From Candidatus Flexicrinis proximus (GTDB lineage Bacteria > Chloroflexota > Anaerolineae > Aggregatilineales > Phototrophicaceae), in the NCBI GenBank assembly GCA_016712885.1, contig JADJQF010000003.1, positions 620,001 to 684,000 of the forward strand: a stretch of DNA of 64,000 nucleotides. The letters are read 5' to 3'. Shown here piece by piece: positions 54,878 to 64,000 of the stretch. Made by a program: the position numbers and the translations under genes. The notes beneath the pieces are model-generated. The model saw only the letters and a program-made list of their open reading frames with translations, did no database searches and was not told the origin of the DNA. How positions within the stretch are numbered: position 1 is the first letter of the stretch; every line of letters begins with the position of its first letter.

Positions 54878-55141
54878 TTCCTCTCAGAACCCAACGAACC
54901 GTCGATTTCGCTGTGGCTGGCAATGCTCATCAGAGGTTGGTGTAAACTCTCTAAGGGAGCTTTGCTGGCACGGGCAGCGAGCTTCAAGGCGAGCGGGGGA
55001 GGGCACACTTCCTCCGCTCACCGCAAAAGCCGATTTAATCTAGGGTTGAGAGGCGCACGAGATGTGCGTGGTAGGGAAACTGAATGCGTTGGAGAAAAGC
55101 TGAGCGATTTAAGCTAAGGGGTTGTTCGGATAGACTCCTAT
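54878..55141. other. Intergenic region upstream of parA
   Basis: No gene recognised. Contains the expected promoter region of the minus-strand parAB pair. The following 55142-55476 holds a candidate small RNA and terminator and is otherwise empty to the MFS gene end. Confidence 0.4.
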
Positions 55142-55216
55142 CCGTCCCGCAGAGTTGGAGCTGATTTAAACAAGCTCCTGGTAAAACGGCAGCCAATGGT
55201 CTGCCGTTTTTCTTTA
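55142..55216 (+). ncRNA. Candidate small RNA with intrinsic terminator (copy A)
   Basis: The motif CCGTCCCGCAGAGTTGGAG is followed about 25 nt later by AAAACGGCAG (55183-55192), an 8-nt loop, CTGCCGTTTT (55201-55210) and TCTTT: a strong plus-strand terminator with no plus-strand gene before it. A 20-nt motif with two differences occurs before another orphan terminator at 57.1 kb. Confidence 0.4.
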
Positions 55217-55476
55217 CCGCACATCTTCCTTCAGTCTGCGCCCTGACCGCGTGAGTTTCTTCGTCGAGACCACGCGGCTAGGCAAAGGAGTTGTCAATTC
55301 AAGCGATACATTTCCAATATCAATCACAGTGACCCGGCCTGCAACTCGATGCATGCCAGGCCATGCTGCAGCGTTCTAATGCATGCAGTGATTTGAGGCG
55401 CCGTTTCCAGGTTATCAGTGCACATGCGTGCCCCGAGGCCAGCGATTCAAGCGTTCTCGAATACACTTTGTGGGTT

Positions 55477-56724
55477 TTACGCGGTGGCACGCATTTGCTG
55501 TTTGTGCAGCATATAACGATTGATCCGTTCCGAGTTCACCAGCATCAACGTGATATAGGCGACGATGAAAAACGGGAAGAGCGCGAACGTGATGACAGAA
55601 GCAATCGCACCAAAGATCGGGGGAAATAGGCTGGTCCCGATATAGGCGACTGCCATTTGAAAGCCCATGATATTTTGCGCCTCTGCATCACCGAAACGTG
55701 CCGGGGTTTCGTGCAGCATGCTGGGGAAAATGGGCGCACAACCCAACCCGATCAGGACGAAACCCAGCATCGAGAAGGCGTCGGCAAGCGGAAGAAGTAA
55801 GGCTATGATGCCGATCAGAATAGCGATCTCACCACTTCGGATCAACGTTTTGCTGCTCATCCGCATCGTCACGAAACCGCTGATAAACCGCCCAAACGTG
55901 ATACTGCCGTAAAACAGGGACACCCATGCAGCAGCGGTTGCGACATCAATGCCCTTCACACGGATGAGGTAACTGGCTCCCCACAGTCCCATGGTCGATT
56001 CGATGCCGCAGTAGAATAGAAACACGATCAGAACGGGCTTCACGCCATCTATACGCAGAGGAGCAAAAACGCCTTTCGCGGCCAGTGCAACCGACTTGCG
56101 ACCAGTTTCGGTCGAAGCATGCAGTACATCCACCGATTGACTACTCGAATCCAAATCGGTCCTTCTTTTTAACCGCGCGATCTTTTCCCAAAGAGGCAGT
56201 GTCGCAAAGAGCAGGAACACCAAGCCAAACTGCACCACCGCGACGATCAGATAGCCATTCCGCCACGGCTCGCCGCGAGACAGAATCTGAGAAAAGATGA
56301 TCGGGCCTGTCAGTGCGCCCACTCCCCAGAAGGAATGCAACCAACTCATGTGCCGTGCTTCGTAGTTCTTCGCCACATAGTCGTTCAAGCCGGCATCGAC
56401 CGAGCCAGCCCCTAATCCCAGGGGAATTGCCAGCAACACCAGCCAGATGAAACCCGGTGCAGCGGAAAACCCAAGCAGCGCAGTCGCCGTCATCAACACG
56501 CTGACAACCGTGACGCGCCCGGTACCAAACCGTTTCAGAACCCTGCCACTCAACACGCTTGAGATGATTGTGTTGACCGAAATGGTCATCGATACCAATC
56601 CCGCCAGGCCGACAGGCACAGCGTATTCCACATACATCACCGGCCAAGCCACGCCTAAGAGCGCATCGGGCAAGCCGAGACTGATGAAGGCGGCGTAGAT
56701 CACCAGGAGAAACAGAGTAACCAT
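55477..56724 (-). CDS. MFS transporter (fucose-permease-like group)
   Basis: Intact 415-aa transporter with 12 helices. LVIYAAFISLGLPDALLGVA at the N-terminus and AIPLGLGAGSVDAGLNDYVA in helix 5 are typical of the FucP/YbjJ-like MFS group; the second half has GYGS-like VSLFYGSITFGRFISGFV and GFVLIGLGCAPIFPSMLHET. Substrate unknown, probably a sugar or metabolite. Monocistronic. From 56725 to 57219 there is no gene apart from the candidate small RNA at 57082-57150. Confidence 0.87.
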   Translation of the reverse strand: MVTLFLLVIYAAFISLGLPDALLGVAWPVMYVEYAVPVGLAGLVSMTISVNTIISSVLSGRVLKRFGTGRVTVVSVLMTATALLGFSAAPGFIWLVLLAIPLGLGAGSVDAGLNDYVAKNYEARHMSWLHSFWGVGALTGPIIFSQILSRGEPWRNGYLIVAVVQFGLVFLLFATLPLWEKIARLKRRTDLDSSSQSVDVLHASTETGRKSVALAAKGVFAPLRIDGVKPVLIVFLFYCGIESTMGLWGASYLIRVKGIDVATAAAWVSLFYGSITFGRFISGFVTMRMSSKTLIRSGEIAILIGIIALLLPLADAFSMLGFVLIGLGCAPIFPSMLHETPARFGDAEAQNIMGFQMAVAYIGTSLFPPIFGAIASVITFALFPFFIVAYITLMLVNSERINRYMLHKQQMRATA

Positions 56725-57081
56725 CTAGATCATCACTTTCCGAGCGAACATACTAGAAAATTGGCACTTGGGTTCCAGCAGCGCTAAGGCTACTTCGACG
56801 ATGCCCTGTTGATTATCCAACGTTGAAGTCAGGCCAAGAAAACAATGCGGCAGTGAGCCGCCAGCAGGCGAACAGCGCACCTGTGCAGAATTACAAGCAG
56901 CTAGGCATCGGATAAAGGCGCGTCACAGAGGGTGTTGCTATGCAGAATAACAATAAGCTAAACGCTTGAATAAGCGGCAGTTGCCTCGCAAATTCGCTCT
57001 GACGGCTCAAACAGCGTGGGACTAGTCCAATTGATCAACTGAACAGCGATATGAGGGGAAAACCGCTCAGAAATGCCTCTG

Positions 57082-57150
57082 TTCCGTCCCACAGAGTCGG
57101 AGACTAACCGAACATCAACCAGCTTCCTGATATAGGAGGCTGGTCTATAT
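57082..57150 (+). ncRNA. Candidate small RNA with intrinsic terminator (copy B)
   Basis: The motif CCGTCCCACAGAGTCGGAG (like copy A at 55143) is followed by ACCAGCTTCCT (57118-57128), loop GATAT, AGGAGGCTGGT (57134-57144) and CTATATTTTCATTTT. No plus-strand gene precedes this terminator. Confidence 0.4.
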
Positions 57151-57219
57151 TTTCATTTTGCTTAAACTCAGCCCGCAAAGCAACTCACATGCTTGGACAT
57201 ATCCAAACGGTTACAAGAC

Positions 57220-57558
57220 TTATTTGGGCTTGTCCGCCTCGTCGCGAAACATGGGTACGGAAAACTCAAGGAATTTAGCCCACCCGTCGCCTGCGGCCAG
57301 TTTGCGCTGTTCGTCGGTGAGTTCCAACCGGACATCATGGGTACCTGTATGGAGATCGATTGTAAGCAGATCGCTGCCGTCGTCCCGAATCTCTTCGAAA
57401 CATTGGCGCTCGTAACCCATGGGTGAGAGAGAAACTTCCCAGGCACTGTTCACAAACCGCGAGTTGGTGGTCACACATTCCAATTGATCTTGACATACAT
57501 AGTTCACCTCCAGACGCACCCTTGAATCCATGATAGTTGGAATAGTGCGAATTGTCAC
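57220..57558 (-). CDS. Hypothetical protein
   Basis: About 105-112 aa, unrecognised. Core reads TNSRFVNSAWEVSLSPMGYE then LLTIDLHTGTHDVRLELTD, an immunoglobulin-like or small beta-rich composition without catalytic motif. An excellent GGAGGTGAACT-ATG start lies in another frame near 57502, suggesting a one-base indel close to the N-terminus; without it the start is unclear. Confidence 0.45.
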   Translation of the reverse strand: MTIRTIPTIMDSRVRLEVNYVCQDQLECVTTNSRFVNSAWEVSLSPMGYERQCFEEIRDDGSDLLTIDLHTGTHDVRLELTDEQRKLAAGDGWAKFLEFSVPMFRDEADKPK

Positions 57559-57795
57559 CTACACCACTCCAGAGACCATCAGGGGAGTTTGAGCGCCCAC
57601 GAATTGGGCAGGCGCAATCGGCCAAATGTATCGGGGGTCGTGTGTGCGATCTGAGCACCTTTCAAAACAAAGGCGCTTGCAGAGCCAGGGAACTACGCGC
57701 CGCATAGAGCTTGCTGCCACATGCTTTGACGCGCCGCGAAGAATACGGTTAGACTACACACTAACTCGTTTCGCCATTGGATGGAGGTAACCTGA

Positions 57796-58606
57796 GTGAG
57801 GCATAACACGACGCTGGCGCGCTTACGCCTCGGCCAACCCAGCCTGGGGTTGTGGCTGCACTCTCATAGCTTTCATACTGCACGTATCATCGCCGCACAG
57901 GGTATCGTCGATTGGTTGCTTGTCGATCTGGAGCATACGCCTGTCGACTTGTCGACGGCTTCCATGATTTTCGCTGCTATCGCGGATGTGAGCGCTGGCG
58001 CATGTACCCCGCTAGCCCGTGTCGCGGAAGCAACGCCGACTCAGATCAAGCACGCATTGGATGCAGGTGCTCAAGGTGTCATCGTACCTATGGTGAACAC
58101 CGCGCAGGAAGTGGCTGACGTGGTGCGGTTCTCACGCTATCCGCCGGAGGGAGAGCGCGGCGCCGGTGGCCTAACGCCACACTATGGTTTCGGGACCAAC
58201 AGTCACATCGAGTATGTTGGTCAGGCAAACCGCGAAATCCTGGTGGCTGTGCAAATTGAAAACCCGGACTGCCGTCGAGAATATCGAGTCGATTCTGGAC
58301 ATTCCCGGCATCGACATGGTTTTCATCGGGCCGTTTGACCTTCATATTTCGCTGGGCCTACCCCCTTCCCTAGGGAGCAGCGCGCCGGAATTTCTCGCAT
58401 CGATTGAGGCTGTGATTTCGGCCTGCAAACAACGTGGAGTTCCTTACGGAACGATCGCGCCGAATTCCGTGGGCGCAATCGCACGTCTTTCCGAGGGCTT
58501 CACCTTCATCAGTATTGGAACCGATATGGTGCATCTGCTGGGATCGCTCTCCGTACAGACTCAACAGGTTCGCGCTACACTTGAACCGGATAATCGGTCT
58601 GGATAG
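57796..58606 (+). CDS. HpcH/HpaI-family aldolase, one frameshift
   Basis: Class II (metal-dependent) aldolase of about 270 aa, cleaving or forming 2-keto-3-deoxy acids. GTG start with GGAGGTAAC before it. First frame: LGQPSLGLWLHSHSFHTARI, VDWLLVDLEHTPVD (metal/base region), ALDAGAQGVIVPMVNTAQE (phosphate-binding, PMVN) and PPEGERGAGG. After a shift near 58265: AVENIESILDIPGIDMVFIG, then PFDLHISLGLP, the motif with the second metal ligand. It opens a plus-strand cluster with RidA. Confidence 0.85.
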
Positions 58607-58657
58607 CGGCTGAAGGCCAGAGACCCCTGATACATTCATCCTGAAAGGGAATACGTC

Positions 58658-59110
58658 ATGAGACCTGATGATATTGCTGCCTCACTAGGCATTGACTTAA
58701 AGAGTTACCAGGCACCGGCAAATCTTGCGCCGGCGGTCAGAATCGGCAGTGCACTGCATACATCCGGCCATGTTTCCAAGAGCTTTAAGGGAAAGCTTGG
58801 CGAAGATCTTACCGTGGAACAGGGCAAGGCAGCCGCCCGAGAATGTGCCGTCCAACTACTGCAGGCCGTCTATTCGGTCACAGGAACGCTCAACACCTTG
58901 CGCTGTGCAAAAGTGCTCGGGGCCGTCAATTCCACGCCCGCTTTTACCGACCAGCATCTAGTCATAAACGGGGCATCCGAGTTGTTCTGGGAAATTTTCG
59001 GCAAAGACACGCGCGGATATCACGCCAGAAGCGCGCTTGGTTTTGTTTCGCTGCCCACCGGGGTTGCTGTTGAGATTGAGGCAATCTTTGAAGTAATTGG
59101 CGAGGACTGA
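58658..59110 (+). CDS. RidA/YjgF-family protein
   Basis: A 150-aa enamine/imine deaminase-like protein that removes reactive intermediates of amino-acid metabolism. VRIGSALHTSGHVSKSF is the family opening, TLNTLRCAKVLGAVNSTPAF the middle, and the C-terminal SALGFVSLPTGVAVEIEAIF holds the usual catalytic Arg position occupied by another residue. It belongs to the longer YjgF group (about 150 aa). An AAAGGGAAT site precedes the ATG. Next to an aldolase and an IDO-like fusion, so it could act on imine products. Confidence 0.87.
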   Translation: MRPDDIAASLGIDLKSYQAPANLAPAVRIGSALHTSGHVSKSFKGKLGEDLTVEQGKAAARECAVQLLQAVYSVTGTLNTLRCAKVLGAVNSTPAFTDQHLVINGASELFWEIFGKDTRGYHARSALGFVSLPTGVAVEIEAIFEVIGED

Positions 59111-59114
59111 CCGG

Positions 59115-59981
59115 ATGTCCAGCGACCCCATCATCTTCGTGATCTCCGAAGACTCAGCCGAGCACGGTCACTTCCCGGTTGATGCTTTGCGCCGCCGCTA
59201 TCAGGATGGCTTTCGAATCGAAACCGCCACGGCGGAACACACGCTGGCAAAGGTACTCGGCCTGTACCGTGAACAGCGAGAGGACATCGCGGTCTTCGTT
59301 GTCGTACAGGGAAACAGCGGCGGCGCTGGTACAGCACTGTTGGACGAGTGTGTGATGGTTTACCCAGAAGCCCGCGGCCTGATTTTGGCGGACTCCGCAG
59401 ATCATGGTGGTGCTGACTCCAGAAGAAGTCCGTCAATTCAAGTTCTTGAAGGGGCCTGGATTCCTCTCGAGCAGCGACTTTTCCCTCTGCTGGATGAAGT
59501 GCTGGCTGATTGGCGGGCCTCGGTGAACATGGCGGTCGCCCAAGTCAAAGGCGTCATGACAGTGCGCGCGGTCAAATCCGTCTTGGGGACACACTTCATC
59601 GTGCAGCCGAAGTGATCGCGCTCTCCGGCGTCGGTGACCTGATGGTGATTGACGATGATAACCGCTTTGCGGGCGTTCTGTCGGTCGGCGATGTACTGCG
59701 CGCCGCGATGCCGGACATCGAGGACATTCTGGAACACGGAGGCACGCCTCGATCAGGCGTTCCGGTTATTTCTGCGTAAGGGAAGTGAGTTGAAGTACAA
59801 GCCGATCGCGCCGCTGGTCATTCGCAATCCGCTCGTTGTCGATCCCGAAGATCATGTAGCAAAAGCTGCCGCGCTGATGCTCCAGAAAAATATCCACCGC
59901 CTGCCGGTCGTCAAAGATGGCCGCCTGCTTGGAACCGTCGGACGCGCCGACATCTGCCAGGCAGTCGTTGGCACTCTATAG
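59115..59981 (+). CDS. Pseudo-receiver / CBS-pair protein, two frameshifts
   Basis: From the ATG at 59115 the first 140 residues (PIIFVISEDSAEHGHFPVDA, YPEARGLILADSADHGGA, PLEQRLFPLLDEVLADWRA) align with receiver-like domains found before thioredoxin-reductase-like proteins, but with no evident phospho-Asp. CBS domains follow in shifted frames: VKGVMTVRAV, then VGDLMVIDDDNRFAGVLSVG, then VDPEDHVAKAAALMLQKNIH with RLPVVKDGRLLGTVGRADI. Shifts near 59570 and 59745. CBS pairs bind adenine nucleotides; this may sense energy state for the adjoining oxygenase. Confidence 0.7.
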
Positions 59982-60071
59982 ACGGTAAGATGTGACGAGC
60001 AACCGGGAAGCCCGCATGTATGGCTTTCATCCAGCGCCCAGGTCCGTTTACTTGAACAGGGAACACGTCGC

Positions 60072-63019
60072 ATGACGCCACAGACTGACTCGGCTCCCGC
60101 ACGTCAGGTGCTGGAAGCGGCACAGGCCACCAACGATGAAGCCGGCCACGAAAACCGTGGTTCGTTGTCGTATTCTCACGGGTTTCTTCCGCGTCGCGAG
60201 CCGATGAAGGCGCTCCCAACACCTTACGAAGCATGGAATCAGATCGCTGCGGACATCCCGTATCTATATCGCACCTATGCTGTGCGCAAGGGGGTGGCTG
60301 AACTTCCGGTCCTGAGCGCTGACGACTTGCCCGACTATGCTCTAGCTCGCGCGGCAGCGCTGTTCGGTATTCTCGCCCACGTCTACTGGTATGCTGAGCC
60401 TGAGGCACCGGAGAACGGCATCCCGCCGCAAATCACCCAACCGTGGGCACAGATTTCCGCGCGGCTCGACAGGCCAGCACCGCACCTGTCCTTCATGGAT
60501 GTAAACAGCAATAACTGGCAATTCATCGACCCGGACGCGCCAAACCCGTTCAAAATGGAAAACCTTCGGATGGCGATCCCGATGGTAGGGAACGAGGACG
60601 AGCGGCGATTTCAGATGACGCCGGTTGAACTGCTATATCTCTTTTCACCCCTTATGGAGTCGATCCTAAGTGCTCAAGAAGCAGTACTGCATGACGATTG
60701 GCATGTGTTGGGTCAGGCGCTGACCGAGATCAGCGAGGGACTGCGCTACCAGACTCATGTGTCGCTCCCCAAGGTCAATCCGAATCCCTACAGCCAAACC
60801 TACATCAATCCGGTTGTGTGGGGCAAAACCGCTGCTTTATTTGCTTCGCCGTTTCAGCAGTCCGATGCGCCGCCGGGACCCAGCGGCACGGCAATCCCGT
60901 CATTCACGTCACTGGATATCTTCTTTGGCCGCAAAAGCTACAGGACAACAGTGGGCCATGAAACTGACCGCACGCGCGGGTGGTTTCCTGCGCACTGGCG
61001 TGACTGGCTGAATGCGCTGGAAGCGGTCTCCGTTGCGGATTATGTGCAGCAGTCCGGCGATTCAACGCTGCGGGGGATATACGCGGAGGCTCGAGACGCA
61101 TACGCAGGCGAGAGCGGAATTCTCAGCCGGCACCGGCTCAAGGCCTATGGATTCCTCGACCTGTCCTTTAAGGCTGGCCGCGTGAAGACGCTCGGCGGTT
61201 TCAGTGGAACGTACAGCGAACGCGTCTGGGACCGGATGGCCACCGAACTCGACGATGCGCGGCTTGAACGATACAGCGGGCCAGCGCAGCTCACCTATCA
61301 CGTGCCAGTGAAACGGGTCGAGACGCTGCGCGAACATGAAGAACGGTCTGTTCAACGAGTTGTGTTTGACATCGGACAGACGGGTATCCGCTATCAGGCA
61401 GGCGACCGCTGCGGCATTTTGCCTGAAAACAGCGATGCCCTGGTCGACAAAACACTCACAGCGCTGCAGGCGACAGGCAGCGAGACGATCGCCCTGAACG
61501 CTGTCTGGCGAAACCACCTCGGACTGCGCCCTAGTTTTGAGGGCAAAACAGAGCTGCCGCTGCGGGTCTTGCTCAAATTCGGACGTATTCGACCGGTAGA
61601 AAGAACCGCTGCGCTCAGGTTATTTGCGCTGACCAATAATGAGCGATTGCGTGCAGTCGTCGACAATTGGGCAGAGGACCAATGGGAATTGTGGGACATG
61701 CTCAACCTGCTGGCGAGTGAGGGCTATAACCCGCGGCGCCTGTGGCGCGCGATCCCTGGCGACGCGGAGCACATCTGTCAGATCATTCAGCCTGAAAGCT
61801 GGCGGCTGTATTCGATCTCGTCGGTAATGAGTCACGATCCGGACGAATTGCATCTGACGGTTGGCGGCCTACAGTACCAAACCCACGATACGGACATTTC
61901 CCGTGCAGATGCCCGTCAGGGAACAGGCTCGACGTTTTTGGGACATCTGGCCACTGGTGGCGCACCGCTCACCGAGACCGTTACCATTAAGGTCGTGCAC
62001 CCGCCCCGGTTTAACCTGCCCCAGGACACCTCACGGTCGATTGTGATGATTGCTGCAGGTACGGGTATCGCCCCGATGCGCAGCCTGATTTCCGAGAGAA
62101 TTGCAAGCGGCGCCACGGGTACGAACTGGTTGTTCTTTGGAACGCAGGAACGCGACGACTTTCATTATCGCGACGAATTGGCGAGCCTGGTTGGCAAAGG
62201 AAAGCTGGAGGTCCGTGTCGCGTTCTCGCGGGATGCCGCAGCGGCGAGCTTCAACCCGCAGACTCAGGAGTTCGATATCGTGCCGGGGCAAGCTCGGTAT
62301 CTGGGCGCTGAATTGCTGGAACCAGACAACGCACGTCTGCTGTGGGATATGATCTGCGGCCAGAGGGTGGCGGACAAGGCGCATCACTCTATATATGCGG
62401 GCGCACCGCGTTCGCCAATTCCATGCTCAATACCATCAAGGCAGTTATCGCACGCTACATTGAAACGGGGGGCCGAGGAACAGCAGAAGACGCCGCAAGC
62501 CAAATGCTCTATCGTCTGATCGGTGAAGACCGATTGATGCTTGAGATCTTCACCACTTATGCGGGCACGCACTTTGATCACGGAAAACCGCAGTTCGATA
62601 TGTCGGACGTCGCCCAGCACAACAGTGGTGAGCAGGGTTACTGGATCGTAATCAGCGGCAGGGTTTACGAGATGCGGGAGTTCAATCACATCCATCCCGG
62701 CGGCGCGAAAATCATCCAATCCTATTCGGGCATGGACGGCACGCTGGCCTATCAGAAGGTCGAACACCACATCAATCCGGAAGTAGACTCGATGCTCGGC
62801 ATGTTCGAACTGGGCGTAGTGCGGACGCCGGACTTCGGGCAAGAGTGGGGCGTGGCGGTTTCCGATAAAGGGCTGCGATTTGTGACTCTGCGCGATACGT
62901 ATCTCGCCTGGACCGATTTACTGCAAATGCTGGTCGAGATTGAAAACGCCGTGCAGAACGACTTCCGAGTACGTTACGAACCGCTCACCGACATTGAAAC
63001 CCATGATCGGTCCTATTGA
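60072..63019 (+). CDS. IDO-like heme dioxygenase / CPR-like reductase / cytochrome b5 fusion, one frameshift
   Basis: About 980 aa. Residues about 45-385 resemble indoleamine 2,3-dioxygenase: SFTSLDIFFGRKSY, WFPAHWRDWLNALE then GDSTLRGIYAEARDAY, and RHRLKAYGFLD with the proximal haem His near 353. Next comes a P450-reductase-type FAD/NADPH module without flavodoxin: RYQAGDRCGILPEN, WRLYSISSV, GTGSTFLGHL, IAAGTGIAPMRSLISERI, FFGTQERDDFHYRDEL. After a shift near 62375: LYICGRTAFANSML, then a cytochrome b5 (EFNHIHPGGAKIIQSY, VEHHINPEV, both haem His). A self-sufficient oxygenase or NO-dioxygenase-like enzyme is inferred. Confidence 0.75.
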
Positions 63020-63507
63020 CGCCAAGCAAGGTCAATCAGCTTGGGCTGGCGCATGAACGGTTGGTGACGGGATATCTGGATCATGTGCTGGGCGCGCCAA
63101 TTGAGACCCTTTGGGCGCTTACGATCGGCATCGCGCAGCGCGGAGATCTCGACACACGCTGGATGCAGCGGTTGCTGCGAACTGTCCGATCCAGTGACCA
63201 TGCCGTATCGACGGTTCAATATGCTGCCGGACTGCGCGCCTCGATCAAAGCCGACGAGGCCCGAATGAAAGACGACCCTGCGTTAACTGCGGCGCGCTAC
63301 GCAGCTGTATGCGACATGCTCGAACGCGAAGACCGCGCCGTCCTGCGAGATCTGAAGTCAGTACTCTGTCAAGGCGCAAAACTTTACGAGACACACCAAA
63401 GGGATACGATTAGGTCGTGTGGTGACCAACTGGTCGGTCTGCTGCAGACGGTCCCCCTGGTACTCGACCGTTTCTACCAGCGCTTCGGCACGCCCCGACG
63501 GGGATAA
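63016..63507 (+). CDS. Hypothetical helical protein, possibly continuous with the fusion
   Basis: About 163 aa, alpha-helical: LGLAHERLVTGYLDHVLGAP, RWMQRLLRTVRSSDHAV, then LEREDRAVLRDLKSVLCQGA, QLVGLLQTVPLVLDRFYQRF. The TTG at 63016 overlaps the preceding stop (TTGA), so it is either a coupled gene or, after one more indel, a C-terminal domain of the IDO-like fusion. No family recognised. Confidence 0.5.
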   Translation: MTPSKVNQLGLAHERLVTGYLDHVLGAPIETLWALTIGIAQRGDLDTRWMQRLLRTVRSSDHAVSTVQYAAGLRASIKADEARMKDDPALTAARYAAVCDMLEREDRAVLRDLKSVLCQGAKLYETHQRDTIRSCGDQLVGLLQTVPLVLDRFYQRFGTPRRG

Positions 63508-63559
63508 GCGGCGAATCGGATCAAGGACATTGGCGCTCAGATCATTGGCTCCCCCAGCC

Positions 63560-64000
63560 TCAGCCCGGGGCATGGATGATCCGATTACTCAAGCCAAAGA
63601 CCGCCCAGGTATCCGGCGCGCTACCGGCAATTGCCATCAAGGCGTCCAGATCCGAATAGGTTCCCAGCACATCCGGCAGGGCTTGCAGCATGGCGATATA
63701 CAGGCGCAGGTTGCTGAGTTCCGAAGCGTGCCATCCATCAAAGAACTCCTCGTCCGGGGTGGCGGTGGACTGGCCATCGGAGAAGTCAAAGAAGGGGAAA
63801 CGGTATGCCTCGAAGCGGATACGCAAGTCCGCGGTCAGAGCCGTGATGTATGTATGTTCCCCATCCTGCATCATGCGCCGCCAAATGGACGGCGCGTAAG
63901 ACGGCAGGAAACCAATCACAGTGATCTCATTAAGGGAAGCGAATTCCAGAATCGATTCAAGTTGTGACAGTGCAAATTGCGACGGTGTTCTGCCAGAGAC
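63560..64000 (-). CDS. Partial SGNH/DltD-like protein, cut by the window edge
   Basis: The frame is open to the window edge, so the N-terminal part is missing. Visible: FASLNEITVIGFLPSYAPSI, then FEAYRFPFFDFSDG and DEEFFDGWHASELSNLRLYI. The DGWHASE motif near the C-terminus with an upstream FLPPY-like segment resembles SGNH-type (DltD/AlgX-like) esterase folds, where the Asp/His of DGxH complete the active site. Convergent with the plus-strand cluster. Confidence 0.55.
   Translation of the reverse strand, partial: VSGRTPSQFALSQLESILEFASLNEITVIGFLPSYAPSIWRRMMQDGEHTYITALTADLRIRFEAYRFPFFDFSDGQSTATPDEEFFDGWHASELSNLRLYIAMLQALPDVLGTYSDLDALMAIAGSAPDTWAVFGLSNRIIHAPG

Overview
The window looks like a bacterial chromosome segment of moderate GC that carries a large acquired region. 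A short housekeeping block (ribosomal protein S1, bS21, IF-1, a UbiE/MenG methyltransferase) is followed by tRNA-Lys and a large serine recombinase, then by some 50 kb of metal-handling, stress and plasmid-type genes. The family mix is compatible with Chloroflexota (Anaerolineae-like), but nothing seen here proves the phylum. Many genes are split by single-base frameshifts (at least 20, in housekeeping-type and accessory genes alike), and one stretch near 15.5 kb is homopolymer G/C. Part of the apparent gene breakage is therefore probably sequence error, so broken genes are described here as reconstructed reading units.

Layout. 0.1-6.1 kb: rpsA, rpsU and infA on the plus strand; ubiE, a UbiD-like gene, an unknown gene and hyuB on the minus strand. 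6.15-8 kb: tRNA-Lys(UUU), with a serine recombinase whose 3' end runs antisense into the tRNA, the likely left edge of an integrated element. 8-11.2 kb: a dense hairpin cluster, a GDCCVxC protein, a cysteine-less YHS remnant and a broken archaeal-type GAPDH. 11.4-34.2 kb: a copper region. It holds a minus-strand operon (PCYCGC lipoprotein, CuA-type cupredoxin, DUF1573 protein, NosR/NapH-like polyferredoxin, CuA-cytochrome c fusion), a YHS-tailed histidine kinase with a degenerate receiver, CopZ, CopA, CopB, a cytochrome c, a DUF305 protein, a NarL-type two-component system, a beta-propeller/Met-rich/multicopper oxidase fusion, and an ABC importer operon without ATPases. 34.3-36.4 kb: a Fur-family regulator and a CDF metal exporter. 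36.6-38.6 kb: SSB and a sigma-like protein. 38.9-47.3 kb: CPBP protease/TetR, ArsR-rhodanese with persulfide dioxygenase and MFS, a nucleoside phosphorylase, P450/membrane protein/TetR. 47.3-51.1 kb: DsrE, then two MerR-controlled units with MerT-like, ERLCCPF, YnfA-like and glutaredoxin proteins. 51.2-54.9 kb: a plasmid-like Rep with internal iterons, ParB and ParA. 55-64 kb: MFS, an HpcH-type aldolase, RidA, a pseudo-receiver/CBS protein, and a large IDO-like heme dioxygenase/CPR-like reductase/cytochrome b5 fusion.

How it fits together. A palindrome with 7-2-7 geometry (consensus RCGCCR-WW-TGGCGYA) lies 67-160 bp upstream of six transcription units in the copper region, usually as two sites 22-25 bp apart. 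It resembles tail-to-tail NarL-type half-sites, and the only complete NarL-type regulator nearby (24756-25412) is the natural candidate to bind it. The unit it would control joins copper export (CopA/CopB/CopZ), periplasmic copper oxidation and binding (multicopper oxidase, DUF305), a cytochrome c, an uncharacterised CuA/polyferredoxin electron-transfer operon and an ABC importer. This predicted regulon, and the redox module in it, is the strongest candidate here for an undescribed system.
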